A DNA stretch of 64,000 bases from Dietzia alimentaria 72 (GTDB lineage: Bacteria; Actinomycetota; Actinomycetes; Mycobacteriales; Mycobacteriaceae): NCBI RefSeq assembly GCF_000226215.1, contig NZ_AGFF01000020.1, positions 1 through 64,000 of the forward strand, written 5' to 3'. The notes beneath the pieces are model-generated. The model ran no database searches, was not told where the DNA came from, and worked only from the letters and a program-made list of their open reading frames with translations. Positions 1 to 8,280 of this stretch are shown here, piece by piece. Numbering within the stretch: position 1 is the first letter of the stretch; each line of letters opens with the position of its first letter. The position numbers were made by a program, and so were the translations under genes.

Positions 1-102
1 GAGCGGCGCGGCTGCCGGGGGCGAGCGGCGCGGCTGCCGGGGGCGAGCGGCGCGGCTGCCGGGGGCGAGCGGCGCGGCTGCCTGGGGCGAGCGGCGCGAC
101 TG
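1..102. repeat. 22-bp GC-rich tandem repeat, about 4.6 copies
   Basis: A 22-base unit beginning GAGCGGCGCG and ending GGGGC is repeated head to tail at 1-22, 23-44, 45-66 and 67-88. The fourth copy has one substitution (CCGGGG to CCTGGG) and a partial fifth copy runs 89-102. There are no spacers, so this is not a CRISPR array. The unit is not a multiple of three and lies outside the adjacent gene, whose stop is at 129. The array begins at the window edge and may be longer. Confidence 0.9.
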
Positions 103-128
103 AAGCGGACGGGCAGGCTCGGCTGGGG

Positions 129-1355
129 TCAGATGACGCCGCGGGCAGCCAAGTCCGCCAAGTGCGCCTCGTCCATCCCCAAGAGCCCGCCGTAGACGGT
201 TGCGTTGTCGAACCCGGGCTCCGGCGCCCCGCCGCGCCGAACTCCGCCGGGGGTGTCAGCGAGGACAGGCACTACGCCGGGGCCGAGCACGGTGTCGTCG
301 ACACCGGGCACCGTGTGCGGCACCAGCATGCCCCGGGCGAGGAACTGCTCGTCGCGCACCACGTCAGCCACGGTGTTGACCGGGCCCACCACCACGCCTG
401 CGCGGTCAAGGGTCTCGCGAATCTGGTCTGCAGTGTGCTCGGCGGCCCACTCGCCGATGATCGCGTCGATCTCGTCCTGGTTGGTCCCGCGCACGGAGTG
501 GTTGGCGAAGCGGCTGTCATCGGCCAGTTCGGGCCGACTCATCGCTGCGCACAGGCGCCGGAAAACGGTGTCCTGGTTCGCGGCGATGATCACCCAGAGC
601 CCATCGGAGGCGCGATACAGATTCGACGGCGCGATGCCCTCCAGCCGGGTGCCGGAGGGGCCGCGCACGACCCCCGCCGCGTCATAGTCTGGGATCACCG
701 ACTCCTGCACGGCAAGACATGATTCGGTCAGCGCCACATCGACCACCTGGCCGAGGCCGGTCGTGGTGCGGGCGAGCAGTGCCGCGAGAATCCCTTGCAC
801 GGCGAACATGCCGCCGAGGGTGTCTCCAATAGACAGGGCCATCCGTGGCGGCGGGCGATCGGCAAAGCCGTTGAGGTGACGCAGCCCGGACACGCCCTCG
901 GCGACCGAGGCGTACCCGGCGCGGCCGGCCTGTGGACCGGTCTGGCCGTATCCGGAGACTCGACCAATCACCAGACCGGGATTGAGCGCGTGCAGATCGT
1001 CCGGGCCCAGACCCCACTTCTCGAGCGTGCCCGGACGGAAGTTCTCCACAATCACGTCTGCGCGGGTGACCAGGTCACGGAAGATGGCCGCGCCGGCGTC
1101 TAGGCGCAGGTCGAGCGTGACGGATTCCTTGTTGCGCGCGTGGACGGTCCAGAAGTGGCGGCGGCCGTTGCGTTCGCCCTGACCCCATGTGCGGAGAGGG
1201 TCGGGGCGGCCAGGGTCCTCGATCTTGATCACCCTGGCACCCATGTCGCCGAGCAGGCGGCCGGCGAACGGGCCTGCGATGAGGGTGCCCAACTCCAGCA
1301 CGATCATTCCGTCAAGCGCACCGCTGCGCTCGCTCCGCCCGGATGACGACTCCAC
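129..1355 (-). CDS. CaiB/BaiF family (family III) CoA-transferase
   Basis: A 408-residue protein of the CaiB/BaiF/formyl-CoA transferase family, which moves CoA between acyl-CoA thioesters and free acids in the cytoplasm. The N-terminus has the family start LELGTLIAGPFAGRLLGDMG, followed by a KIEDPG element and ENFRPG. A conserved aspartate lies in LSIGDTLGG, matching the catalytic Asp region of the family, and the length is normal. The start is a GTG at 1355 preceded by a GA/GGGGG Shine-Dalgarno stretch; an internal ATG 16 codons later is possible. Substrate cannot be read from sequence. The gene is downstream of a DUF2236 gene on the same strand with a 72-base gap. Confidence 0.88.
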   Translation of the reverse strand: MESSSGRSERSGALDGMIVLELGTLIAGPFAGRLLGDMGARVIKIEDPGRPDPLRTWGQGERNGRRHFWTVHARNKESVTLDLRLDAGAAIFRDLVTRADVIVENFRPGTLEKWGLGPDDLHALNPGLVIGRVSGYGQTGPQAGRAGYASVAEGVSGLRHLNGFADRPPPRMALSIGDTLGGMFAVQGILAALLARTTTGLGQVVDVALTESCLAVQESVIPDYDAAGVVRGPSGTRLEGIAPSNLYRASDGLWVIIAANQDTVFRRLCAAMSRPELADDSRFANHSVRGTNQDEIDAIIGEWAAEHTADQIRETLDRAGVVVGPVNTVADVVRDEQFLARGMLVPHTVPGVDDTVLGPGVVPVLADTPGGVRRGGAPEPGFDNATVYGGLLGMDEAHLADLAARGVI

Positions 1356-1427
1356 CTGTACCCCCTCATCCCGCGCCCGCCCAGGGCGCTACGCGCGTAC
1401 TCCTCCAACCCTAGGCGGAAGGCGAGA

Positions 1428-2738
1428 TCAACGACGCAGGGCGCTCGACGCGTCGAATTCGGCCCGGCGACCGGCCATCTGTGCCCGGTACCAGTTCTCG
1501 CGGTGCCAGCACATGAGGCGTTCGTGGAGTCGACCGACAGGGGGAACGCGGCGGGCGAGCTCGATGGCGGTGATGAGCGGGAAGCGGACCACCGGCACCA
1601 GGGCCCACGGCAGGGCTGGGGGCATGCGGTATCGCCGTCGGGTCCACGGGGCCATGAACATCGCGGTATACACGCCGTTGATGCGGTAGTTGTAGTGCTC
1701 CCGTAGCCGCTGCAGCCCGGTGTGGCCGTCCCGCGGGGCGAAGGCCCGAGGATAGGACTCGATGAGTTCCCGACCGTGCTCTCCGGAGTCGTGGGAACGG
1801 GACAGGCCGGCCATCACGAGCATGCGGATGCTGTCGCCGATCGTGTCCGGGTACCACCGCAGGCGTACGCCGAGCAGGTAGCCCATGTACTTCTGGAAAT
1901 GGACCAGCGCGCGGATCTCCCGCAGGCTGGTCTGGTATCCGAGGACCCAGAGTCCGAGTCCGGGGGTCACCGAGCCGGCGATGAGCGTGAGAACCATGTA
2001 GGTCTGGCTGATGGGTAGGCCCCACTTCTCGATGTCCCACTCAGGGTGGGACGCCACCCGTGATCGGACCGAGACGTGCATGACCCGGACCTTCATAGCG
2101 GTGGCGCGGGCCGGCGAACCCGGTCGTAGCAGTGCGCCCGGTTCGGAGACGTCGATCCAGAACCTGCAGGTCTCGAGGAACCGGCGCAGGGCGTTGTCGC
2201 CGGCATACCCACCCGCGAGCGAGAGCGGAGTGGCGACGGCCGACTCGGTGTAGATCTCGAGGGTCTCGGCACCGGCGAAACTGAACAACACGGTGCCCCA
2301 GCGGCGCCAAATTCTGGCGCCTTGCTCGATGAGCTCGGGGTCCACCCAGTCCGGGACCGCCTCGAACTCGGCAAACAACGCTCGCATGGATTCGGGCGCA
2401 TTATCCAGCGAGTCGATGCCATGGGTCAGCGCCGAGTTCAGCATCATGCGGGTCTGCCGGGGCCCGGTCTCGCCGTGGTAGACGTCGTCGACAAATCGTT
2501 CCGCCACCGGATCGCCCTCGAACAGGTCCGCGCACAGATCGGCAGCCCGCTCATCGGTCGGCAGTAGGTCGAACCCGGTCAGGCGCAACACCGCGGAGCG
2601 CAGTCTGCGAAAAGTGGGGTTCTCTTTGCCCTCCCAGTAGGCGAACCTGGTGGGGCAGCGCACGCCCTCGGGCACCGCGGGGCGATCGACGTCAGTGCCC
2701 ACGTCGGCGGTCACGGATTCGGGGTCGGTGCGATTCAT
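1428..2738 (-). CDS. DUF2236 / MpaB-Lcp family oxygenase-like protein
   Basis: A 436-residue protein of the DUF2236 family, which includes MpaB-type oxygenases and the b-type haem latex-clearing protein Lcp. Visible family features are the FAYWEGKENPTFRRLRSAVL N-terminus, a central helical core with RRWGTVLFSFAGAETLEIY, and the VRVMHVSVR segment holding the conserved histidine and arginine expected near the haem. ATG 2738 was chosen over an upstream in-frame start at 2870 because an AGGAAGGA Shine-Dalgarno sits about six bases upstream of it. Family members act on hydrophobic substrates such as isoprenoids or lipids; the substrate here is unknown. The 249 bases upstream (2739-2987) hold nothing else I could recognise. 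Confidence 0.8.
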   Translation of the reverse strand: MNRTDPESVTADVGTDVDRPAVPEGVRCPTRFAYWEGKENPTFRRLRSAVLRLTGFDLLPTDERAADLCADLFEGDPVAERFVDDVYHGETGPRQTRMMLNSALTHGIDSLDNAPESMRALFAEFEAVPDWVDPELIEQGARIWRRWGTVLFSFAGAETLEIYTESAVATPLSLAGGYAGDNALRRFLETCRFWIDVSEPGALLRPGSPARATAMKVRVMHVSVRSRVASHPEWDIEKWGLPISQTYMVLTLIAGSVTPGLGLWVLGYQTSLREIRALVHFQKYMGYLLGVRLRWYPDTIGDSIRMLVMAGLSRSHDSGEHGRELIESYPRAFAPRDGHTGLQRLREHYNYRINGVYTAMFMAPWTRRRYRMPPALPWALVPVVRFPLITAIELARRVPPVGRLHERLMCWHRENWYRAQMAGRRAEFDASSALRR

Positions 2739-2987
2739 GACCGTCCTTCCTCGTGCGGCTGCTCGCTGCGTCCGGGTACGGGGCCGTGGCTGAGGTCGAT
2801 CCCCCTGAGTGAGGGGCCTGCTCGTCACACTATCCGGGGGTATGCGTCGGCGGAAGTGCTGGTAGAGCAAAGGGTGGCCCGGGCTGTCTGGGAGGTCGCG
2901 GCTGGCGCGCTAGCCATGATTGGGCCGGCGCGGCAATGACGACGACGACGAGGCCGCGCACACGTGAGCCGACCGGGGGAGTGCGGG

Positions 2988-3971
2988 CTAGTGTGCGACC
3001 CGCACAGTAAGTCCTCGTCGCTTGATACGGGCGCTGAAATCGGTCACGGACCCGCAGTCCTCGCCGTCGATCTGGAACGAGGCAGGCTTCTCGAGAATTC
3101 GGGCGGTCACGGACGCACCCTGTCGGAAATCCACCGGCCGCGTCTCGTGGTTCTCCTTCTCCTGCCCAGGCTGGGGCTTCCTCCTCAGCGTGTTGATGCG
3201 GTGTCGGACCGTGTGGCCGGCGAGCACGGCCCCCGCACGCGCCCAGCCGACCGCACCCTTGGCGCGCAAAGCCATCACGTCGAGAAGTCCGTCGTCGATC
3301 ACCGCGTCCGGCAGGAGGACCATCCCGCCCTGCAGCATCCCGCAGTTGGCCACCAGGAGGGTCCGCGCACGGGTCTGGACCCGTGGCCCCTCGTCGAGCC
3401 AGTACTCGACCTTGATCCGGTGGCCACGCAACAGGGTGGAAGCGAATGCCCCCACGTAAGCGAACCAGCCCACCCGGGCCTTGAGGCCGTCGTTTGTACC
3501 GGCGATCATGTCGGCGTCCATCCCGGCGCCGAGCATCACCAGGAATACGTCTTCGTGGGAGGTGCCCTCGCCGTCGGTGAACCGGACCTCGCCGAGATCG
3601 ATTGAACGACTGCGGCCGCTCATCGCCACACGCAAGGCGCGGTCAACGTCGTCGAGGGGGATGTCGAGGTTGCGGGCCAGGAGGTTTCCGGTGCCGAGCG
3701 GGACCACGCCCATGGGCACCGAGGTGCCGAGCAACCCCTGCGCGACCGACCTCACGGTGCCGTCGCCGCCACAGGCGATCACCAATCCCACGCCCTGCGT
3801 CGCCGCCTCCACAGCCTGGCCTGTGCCAGGGTCGTTCTCTGTGGTCTCGAAGAAGGTCGGATCGGTCCACCCGTGACGCGCGGCCATCGCGGTGGAACGA
3901 CGACGAACCTCATCCACACCGACCTTGGTCGGGTTGTAGACGACGGCGACACGAGACGAGGCAGCAGACAC
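2988..3971 (-). CDS. diacylglycerol kinase-like lipid kinase (DagK/YegS family)
   Basis: A 327-residue soluble lipid kinase of the DAGK catalytic family. The N-terminus (VAVVYNPTKVG) leads to the diagnostic nucleotide-binding GGDGT motif in ACGGDGTVRSVAQGLLG, followed by PLGTGNLLARNLDIP, the second family signature. Such proteins phosphorylate diacylglycerol or related lipids at the membrane surface, and in mycobacteria feed phosphatidate recycling or mannoside lipid synthesis. The start is a GTG at 3971. It is transcribed away from rplJ, with 337 bases between the two starts. Substrate is an inference from family. Confidence 0.87.
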   Translation of the reverse strand: MSAASSRVAVVYNPTKVGVDEVRRRSTAMAARHGWTDPTFFETTENDPGTGQAVEAATQGVGLVIACGGDGTVRSVAQGLLGTSVPMGVVPLGTGNLLARNLDIPLDDVDRALRVAMSGRSRSIDLGEVRFTDGEGTSHEDVFLVMLGAGMDADMIAGTNDGLKARVGWFAYVGAFASTLLRGHRIKVEYWLDEGPRVQTRARTLLVANCGMLQGGMVLLPDAVIDDGLLDVMALRAKGAVGWARAGAVLAGHTVRHRINTLRRKPQPGQEKENHETRPVDFRQGASVTARILEKPASFQIDGEDCGSVTDFSARIKRRGLTVRVAH

Positions 3972-4026
3972 TGCATCAATGTGTCAGAAACGCGACGGGG
4001 CCGCCATTCGCCGCTTCCGCATCGAT

Positions 4027-4054
4027 TTGGCCCATACGCGGGGATCCCTATAAC
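4027..4054 (+). promoter_or_regulatory. candidate rplJL promoter
   Basis: TTGGCC at 4027-4032 and TATAAC at 4049-4054 are separated by 16 bases, a good primary-sigma promoter. Transcription would begin near 4061 and give an untranslated leader of about 250 bases before rplJ. The match is by eye. Confidence 0.55.
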
Positions 4055-4099
4055 CTTGGGGGGAAGTTTGAACGTCCGGCGGTCAGTCCAGCCGGACTC

Positions 4100-4290
4100 C
4101 CGATCAAGTTTCACCGAAGACCGCAGGTCGCCGCTCCCGCCGGGAGTGGTCGAAGGGTCCGGGAGCGCCCGGACGGCCCGCGCAGGAGAACATCGGTCAG
4201 CGTCGGACAGTAGTGGGTTTCGTACCCGCCTCCTCCGCGCCCCGTGCCTTCTGTGCGCGGGGCGTTCGTGTTTCTCTCGGAAGAGAAGAA
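4100..4290 (+). promoter_or_regulatory. ribosomal protein L10 leader (autoregulatory RNA)
   Basis: The long leader of rplJ contains the CGAAGACCGCAGGT segment and a string of GC-rich hairpins, including GTGGGT/ACCCGC at 4213-4229 and CGCCCC/GGGGCG at 4238-4264. Position directly upstream of rplJ and overall form fit the L10 leader, where the L10-L12 complex binds its own mRNA to repress rplJ-rplL. Boundaries are approximate; a covariance-model search would settle them. Confidence 0.6.
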
Positions 4291-4308
4291 GCAGAAAGGA
4301 GGCGAAAC

Positions 4309-4821
4309 ATGGCAAAGCCCGCAAAGGTCCAGGCCGTCGAAGAGATCAAGGAACACTTCCAGAACTCCGCGACCGCCGTGGTCACCGAGTACCGCGGACT
4401 CTCCGTGCCGCAGGTCACCGAACTGCGCAAGGCGCTGGGTGAGAACGCCACGTACACCGTGGCCAAGAACACTCTGGTTAAGCGTGCGGCAGAGGAAGCC
4501 GGCGTCGAGGGTCTCGACGACTTCCTGTCCGGCCCCACCGCCATCGCGTTCGTCACCGGTGAGGTCGTCGACGCCGCTAAGGCGCTCAAGACCTTCGCCA
4601 AGGACAACAAGGCGCTCGTCATCAAGGGCGGTGTCATGGATGGCGCGTCGCTGTCCGCCACCGACTTGGAGAAGCTCGCCGACCTCGAGTCCCGCGAGGT
4701 CCTGCTCGCGAAGATGGCCGGCGCCATCAAGGGCAAGCAGTCCGCCGCAGCTGGCATGTTCACCGCACATGCCTCGCAGCTGGCGCGCCTGTTCGGTGCC
4801 CTCCAGGACCAGAAGAACTGA
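4309..4821 (+). CDS. rplJ: 50S ribosomal protein L10
   Basis: A 170-residue L10, the base of the L7/L12 stalk that recruits translation factors on the 50S subunit. The N-terminus ([20 protein letters not shown]), the [10 protein letters not shown] stretch and [15 protein letters not shown] are family hallmarks, and the C-terminal part carries the helix that binds L12 dimers. ATG 4309 follows an AAAGGAGG Shine-Dalgarno at about 4296-4302, which rules out the longer reading from 4213. It is followed by rplL after 60 bases, the usual operon order. Confidence 0.98.
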   Translation: MAKPAKVQAVEEIKEHFQNSATAVVTEYRGLSVPQVTELRKALGENATYTVAKNTLVKRAAEEAGVEGLDDFLSGPTAIAFVTGEVVDAAKALKTFAKDNKALVIKGGVMDGASLSATDLEKLADLESREVLLAKMAGAIKGKQSAAAGMFTAHASQLARLFGALQDQKN

Positions 4822-4881
4822 CACACCCCACACGCATCCGGGCCGCCAGACGGCGCCGGGGCACAGAGAAAGGACTTTGCC

Positions 4882-5268
4882 ATGGCGAAGCTCAGCAACG
4901 ATGAACTGCTTGACGTCTTCAAGGAGATGACCCTTCTCGAGCTCTCCGAGTTCGTGAAGCTGTTCGAGGAGACCTTCGACGTCAGCGCGGCCGCTCCGGT
5001 CGCCGTCGCCGCCGCCGGTGCCCCGGCTGCCGGTGGCGAGGCCGCCGCCGAGCAGGACGAGTTCGACGTCGTCCTCGAGTCGGCCGGCGACAAGAAGATC
5101 GGCGTGATCAAGGTCGTGCGCGAGCTCGTGTCGGGCCTGGGCCTCAAGGAGGCCAAGGACCTCGTCGAGTCCGCCCCCAAGGCGATCGTCGAGAAGGTCG
5201 ACAAGGAGGCCGCAGAGGCCGCCAAGACCAAGCTCGAGGAGGCCGGCGCGAAGGTCACCCTCAAGTGA
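4882..5268 (+). CDS. rplL: 50S ribosomal protein L7/L12
   Basis: A 128-residue L7/L12 stalk protein. It shows the N-terminal dimerisation helix ([20 protein letters not shown]), an Ala/Gly/Pro-rich hinge around residues 34-55, and the factor-binding C-terminal domain with [11 protein letters not shown] and [12 protein letters not shown]. It starts at ATG 4882 after a GAAAGGA Shine-Dalgarno and ends ahead of a strong terminator at 5287-5326. Its expression is presumably coupled to rplJ through the L10 leader. Confidence 0.98.
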   Translation: MAKLSNDELLDVFKEMTLLELSEFVKLFEETFDVSAAAPVAVAAAGAPAAGGEAAAEQDEFDVVLESAGDKKIGVIKVVRELVSGLGLKEAKDLVESAPKAIVEKVDKEAAEAAKTKLEEAGAKVTLK

Positions 5269-5286
5269 TCTGACGCTCCAGCGTTC

Positions 5287-5326
5287 CCCCAGGGGCGGCC
5301 CGGCATCTGCCGGGCCGCCCCTGGGG
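5287..5326 (+). terminator. strong hairpin terminator after rplL
   Basis: A perfect 18-bp inverted repeat (5287-5304 pairing with 5309-5326) with a four-base loop ATCT, starting 19 bases after the rplL stop. Only a short T-rich stretch (CATTTCC) follows, as is common in high-GC actinobacteria. It separates rplJL from the mce operon. Confidence 0.85.
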
Positions 5327-5459
5327 CATTTCCCCTCCTGCGCCGCCCGGGACGAACACGCTGATGCTTCTCTTACGGGTATGTAACGAAACACGAGCGG
5401 GGAGCGGTAGTTTACAGTGACCGTGGCCACAGATGATGGCTGCAGTGAGGAGTGGTGTC

Positions 5460-6563
5460 ATGGGTGTCGAGGTATCAGTCGAGGGTCTGACAAAATCCTT
5501 CGGGTCCCAGAAGATCTGGGAGGACGTCACGTTCACGCTCCCGGAGGGAGAGGTGAGTGCGCTGCTGGGCCCGTCGGGTACGGGCAAGTCGGTTTTCCTC
5601 AAGTCACTGATCGGCCTGCTGCGTCCCGAGCGCGGCAGCATCTACATCGATGGCACCGATATCCTCCAGTGCACCGCCAAGGAGCTCTACGAGATCCGCA
5701 AGCTCTTCGGCGTCCTGTTCCAGGACGGGGCACTGTTCGGCTCCATGGACCTGTACGACAACGTGGCGTTCCCGCTCCGCGAGCACACCCGCAAGTCGGA
5801 GTCCGAGATCCGCGGCATCGTCATGGAGAAGCTCGAATTGACCGGCCTCACGGGCGCCGAGGGCAAGCTCCCGGGCGAGATCTCGGGCGGCATGCGTAAA
5901 CGTGCAGGCCTCGCCCGCGCTCTCGTGCTCGACCCCGAGATCATTCTGGTCGACGAGCCGGACTCCGGACTGGACCCGGTCCGCACCACCTACCTCGCGC
6001 AGTTGCTCATCGACATCAACGCGCAGATCGACGCCACGATCCTCATCGTCACGCACAACATCAACCTGGCTCGGACGGTGCCCGACAACCTGGGGATGCT
6101 CTACCGCAAGAAGCTCGTCATGTTCGGCCCGCGTGAGGTGCTGCTCACCAGCGAGGAACCCTCGGTCCGTCAGTTCCTGCGTGGATCCAAGCTGGGCCCG
6201 ATCGGGATGTCCGAGGAGAAGGACGACGCTCAGATGCGGGAGGAACAGGCGCAGGCGGATGCCGGCCACAACGACGGCTCCCCGGGCGATGACGAGGTCA
6301 CGGGTGTGCCGCCGCAGATGCAGCCGACTCCGGGCGGCCCCGAACGCAAGGGTGAGGCCCGGCGCGAGCAGCGTGTGGCCGAGATGCTCGACACCCTGCC
6401 CGAGGGCGCGCAGCAGGCGATCCGCGACGAGTGGGCCGCACGTGGAAAGGGCAACGGCGCGGCTACGGCCGCTGCTCCCGCAGGGGTCGCGGCGTCGGCT
6501 GGCGCCGAGGAGAGCACCGGCGCCTCCGGTGTTGACGACCACTACGGTTCCGCCGAGAACTGA
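5460..6563 (+). CDS. mceG: Mce transporter ATPase (MceG/Mkl)
   Basis: A 367-residue ABC ATPase that would power Mce lipid import. It has Walker A GPSGTGKS, the signature SGGMRKR (typical of the Mkl/MlaF group), Walker B IILVDEPDSGLDPV and the H-loop VTHN. After residue about 250 there is an Ala/Gly/Glu-rich low-complexity extension, as in mycobacterial Mkl. ATG 5460 was preferred to ATG 5433 because GAGGAG at 5447-5452 gives a seven-base spacing. It lies directly upstream of yrbEA (28-base gap). In Mycobacterium tuberculosis mkl is also near rplJL but away from the mce operons; here they are joined. Confidence 0.93.
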   Translation: MGVEVSVEGLTKSFGSQKIWEDVTFTLPEGEVSALLGPSGTGKSVFLKSLIGLLRPERGSIYIDGTDILQCTAKELYEIRKLFGVLFQDGALFGSMDLYDNVAFPLREHTRKSESEIRGIVMEKLELTGLTGAEGKLPGEISGGMRKRAGLARALVLDPEIILVDEPDSGLDPVRTTYLAQLLIDINAQIDATILIVTHNINLARTVPDNLGMLYRKKLVMFGPREVLLTSEEPSVRQFLRGSKLGPIGMSEEKDDAQMREEQAQADAGHNDGSPGDDEVTGVPPQMQPTPGGPERKGEARREQRVAEMLDTLPEGAQQAIRDEWAARGKGNGAATAAAPAGVAASAGAEESTGASGVDDHYGSAEN

Positions 6564-6591
6564 CGGGCGGCGGAGTCGGGGAGAAGTGCTG

Positions 6592-7422
6592 ATGGCGGAG
6601 GGTGAGACCCAGCAGGCCCAAGGCAGTACCGGAGTATCAGCGGCTGATGTCGGCGGCGGGTTCCGGACTGCCGTGGGCGGGGCGGGCAAGGTATTCAGGC
6701 TGTTTCTCGAGGTCCTACGCGGGATCTTCCGGAGGCCGTTCCAGTTCCGCGAGTTCATCGAACAGTCATGGTTCATCGCGTCGGTGACGATTCTGCCGTC
6801 AGCGCTGGTCGCGATCCCGTTCGGCGCGGTCGTCGCCATGCAGACCGGTTCGCTCGTCCAGCAACTCGGTGCCGAGGCGTACACGGGTGCGACCGGCGTG
6901 CTGGCGGTAGTGCAACAGGGTGCGCCTCTCGTGACCTCGCTTCTCATCGCGGGGGCCGCGGGCTCCGCGGTGGCCGCTGACCTCGGAGCGCGTTCCATCC
7001 GCGAGGAACTCGATGCCATGCGGGTCCTGGGGATCGATCCCGTGCAGCGGCTGGTCGTGCCCCGGGTACTGGGCATGATGCTCGTCGCCGTCCTACTCAA
7101 CGGACTCGTGTCGATCGTCGGCATCGCTGGCGGCTACGTGTTCAACATCCTGCTGCAGGGCGGAACGCCGGGCGCCTACCTCATGTCGTTCGGAGCGCTG
7201 GCACAGCTCCCGGACTTCATCATGTCCTCGTTCAAGGCGCTCATATTCGGACTCATCGCCGGGGTCGTCGCGTCGTACTGTGGCATGAACCCCAAGGGTG
7301 GCCCCAAGGGTGTCGGCGACGCGGTCAACCTCGGCGTGGTCCTGACCTTCCTCCTGCTGTTCTTCGCAAATCTCATCCTCACGGCGATGTACCTGCAGAT
7401 CGTTCCGCCGAAGGGGTCGTAG
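6592..7422 (+). CDS. yrbEA: Mce permease YrbEA (MlaE family)
   Basis: A 276-residue inner-membrane permease of the MlaE/YrbE family, the first of the two integral membrane subunits of the Mce importer. After a short polar N-terminus it has an amphipathic segment (IFRRPFQFREF) and five to six hydrophobic helices. The conserved loop SIREELDAMRVLGIDPVQRLVVPR is the coupling region facing the ATPase. ATG 6592 follows GGGAGAAG at 6579-6586; a GTG at 6586 is too near the Shine-Dalgarno. An open frame running upstream inside mceG has no family similarity and is not part of the protein. Confidence 0.94.
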   Translation: MAEGETQQAQGSTGVSAADVGGGFRTAVGGAGKVFRLFLEVLRGIFRRPFQFREFIEQSWFIASVTILPSALVAIPFGAVVAMQTGSLVQQLGAEAYTGATGVLAVVQQGAPLVTSLLIAGAAGSAVAADLGARSIREELDAMRVLGIDPVQRLVVPRVLGMMLVAVLLNGLVSIVGIAGGYVFNILLQGGTPGAYLMSFGALAQLPDFIMSSFKALIFGLIAGVVASYCGMNPKGGPKGVGDAVNLGVVLTFLLLFFANLILTAMYLQIVPPKGS

Positions 7423-8280
7423 ATGGCTATCCACACCGATATCGGACCCACCAGAGCTCGGTTGCGGGCGATGGTCCGAGGCCCCGTGTCGTCGTTCGAT
7501 TCCCTGGGTGACCAACTCGCGTTCCACCTACGTGCTATCCGGTGGATCCCGCAGACGCTGGTCCACTACCGGCACGAGGTGCTCCGACTGATCGCCGAGG
7601 TCACCTTCGGTGTCGGCGTGTTAGCGGTCCTGGGCGGAACCATCGGCGTCATCGTCATGATGAGTGGCTTCACCGGCGTGGTCGTCGGGCTGCAGGGGTA
7701 CGCCGCACTCGACCAGATCGGGAGTTCGGTCCTCACCGGCTTCCTGTCCGCCTATGTCAACACTCGGGAGGTCGCGCCTGTCGTGGCGTCGCTCGCGCTG
7801 TCCGCCACAGTGGGTTGTGGCTTCACCGCCCAGCTCGGCGCGATGCGGATCTCCGAGGAGATCGACGCGCTCGAGGTAATGGCGATCCCGAGCGTCCCCT
7901 ACCTCGTCACCACCCGGATTATCGCCGGCTTCATCGCGGTGATCCCGCTCTACGTCGTAGGGCTCCTCGCGTCCTATCTGGCGACCCGGGGCGTCAACAC
8001 GATGCTGCAGGGGCAGTCGACCGGCTCGTTCGATCATTACTTCCACCTGTTCCTGCCACCTGAAGACGTCATCTATTCCTTCGTCAAGGTCATCATCTTC
8101 GCGTTCGTCCTCGTGATGATTCATTGTTTCTACGGATTCACCGCTTCGGGCGGCCCGGCAGGCGTCGGCGTGGCCGTGGGCCGCGCGGTGCGTACGACCA
8201 TCGTCGTGGTCGCCATCCTCAACTTTTTCGTCGGACTCGCGCTCTGGGGCACCACCACGACTGTGCGGGTAGCGGGATGA
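7423..8280 (+). CDS. yrbEB: Mce permease YrbEB (MlaE family)
   Basis: A 285-residue second MlaE-type permease that would pair with YrbEA. It has the same layout: a polar N-terminal arm, hydrophobic helices and the coupling loop RISEEIDALEVMAIPSVPYL, followed by ATRGVN and a C-terminal membrane pair. The ATG at 7423 begins on the base after the yrbEA stop, so the two are translationally coupled. It overlaps mceA by four bases. Confidence 0.94.
   Translation: MAIHTDIGPTRARLRAMVRGPVSSFDSLGDQLAFHLRAIRWIPQTLVHYRHEVLRLIAEVTFGVGVLAVLGGTIGVIVMMSGFTGVVVGLQGYAALDQIGSSVLTGFLSAYVNTREVAPVVASLALSATVGCGFTAQLGAMRISEEIDALEVMAIPSVPYLVTTRIIAGFIAVIPLYVVGLLASYLATRGVNTMLQGQSTGSFDHYFHLFLPPEDVIYSFVKVIIFAFVLVMIHCFYGFTASGGPAGVGVAVGRAVRTTIVVVAILNFFVGLALWGTTTTVRVAG

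Noticed and set aside
1-102. CRISPR array
   Set aside because: The repeats are contiguous without spacers, and there are no cas genes.
4111-5430. Minus-strand frame opposite rplJ-rplL
   Set aside because: Antisense shadow of two certain ribosomal genes and the terminator.
5902-6591. N-terminal extension of YrbEA
   Set aside because: The frame is open through the 3' part of mceG, but the sequence is Arg/Ser-rich noise; a ribosome-binding site fixes the start at 6592.
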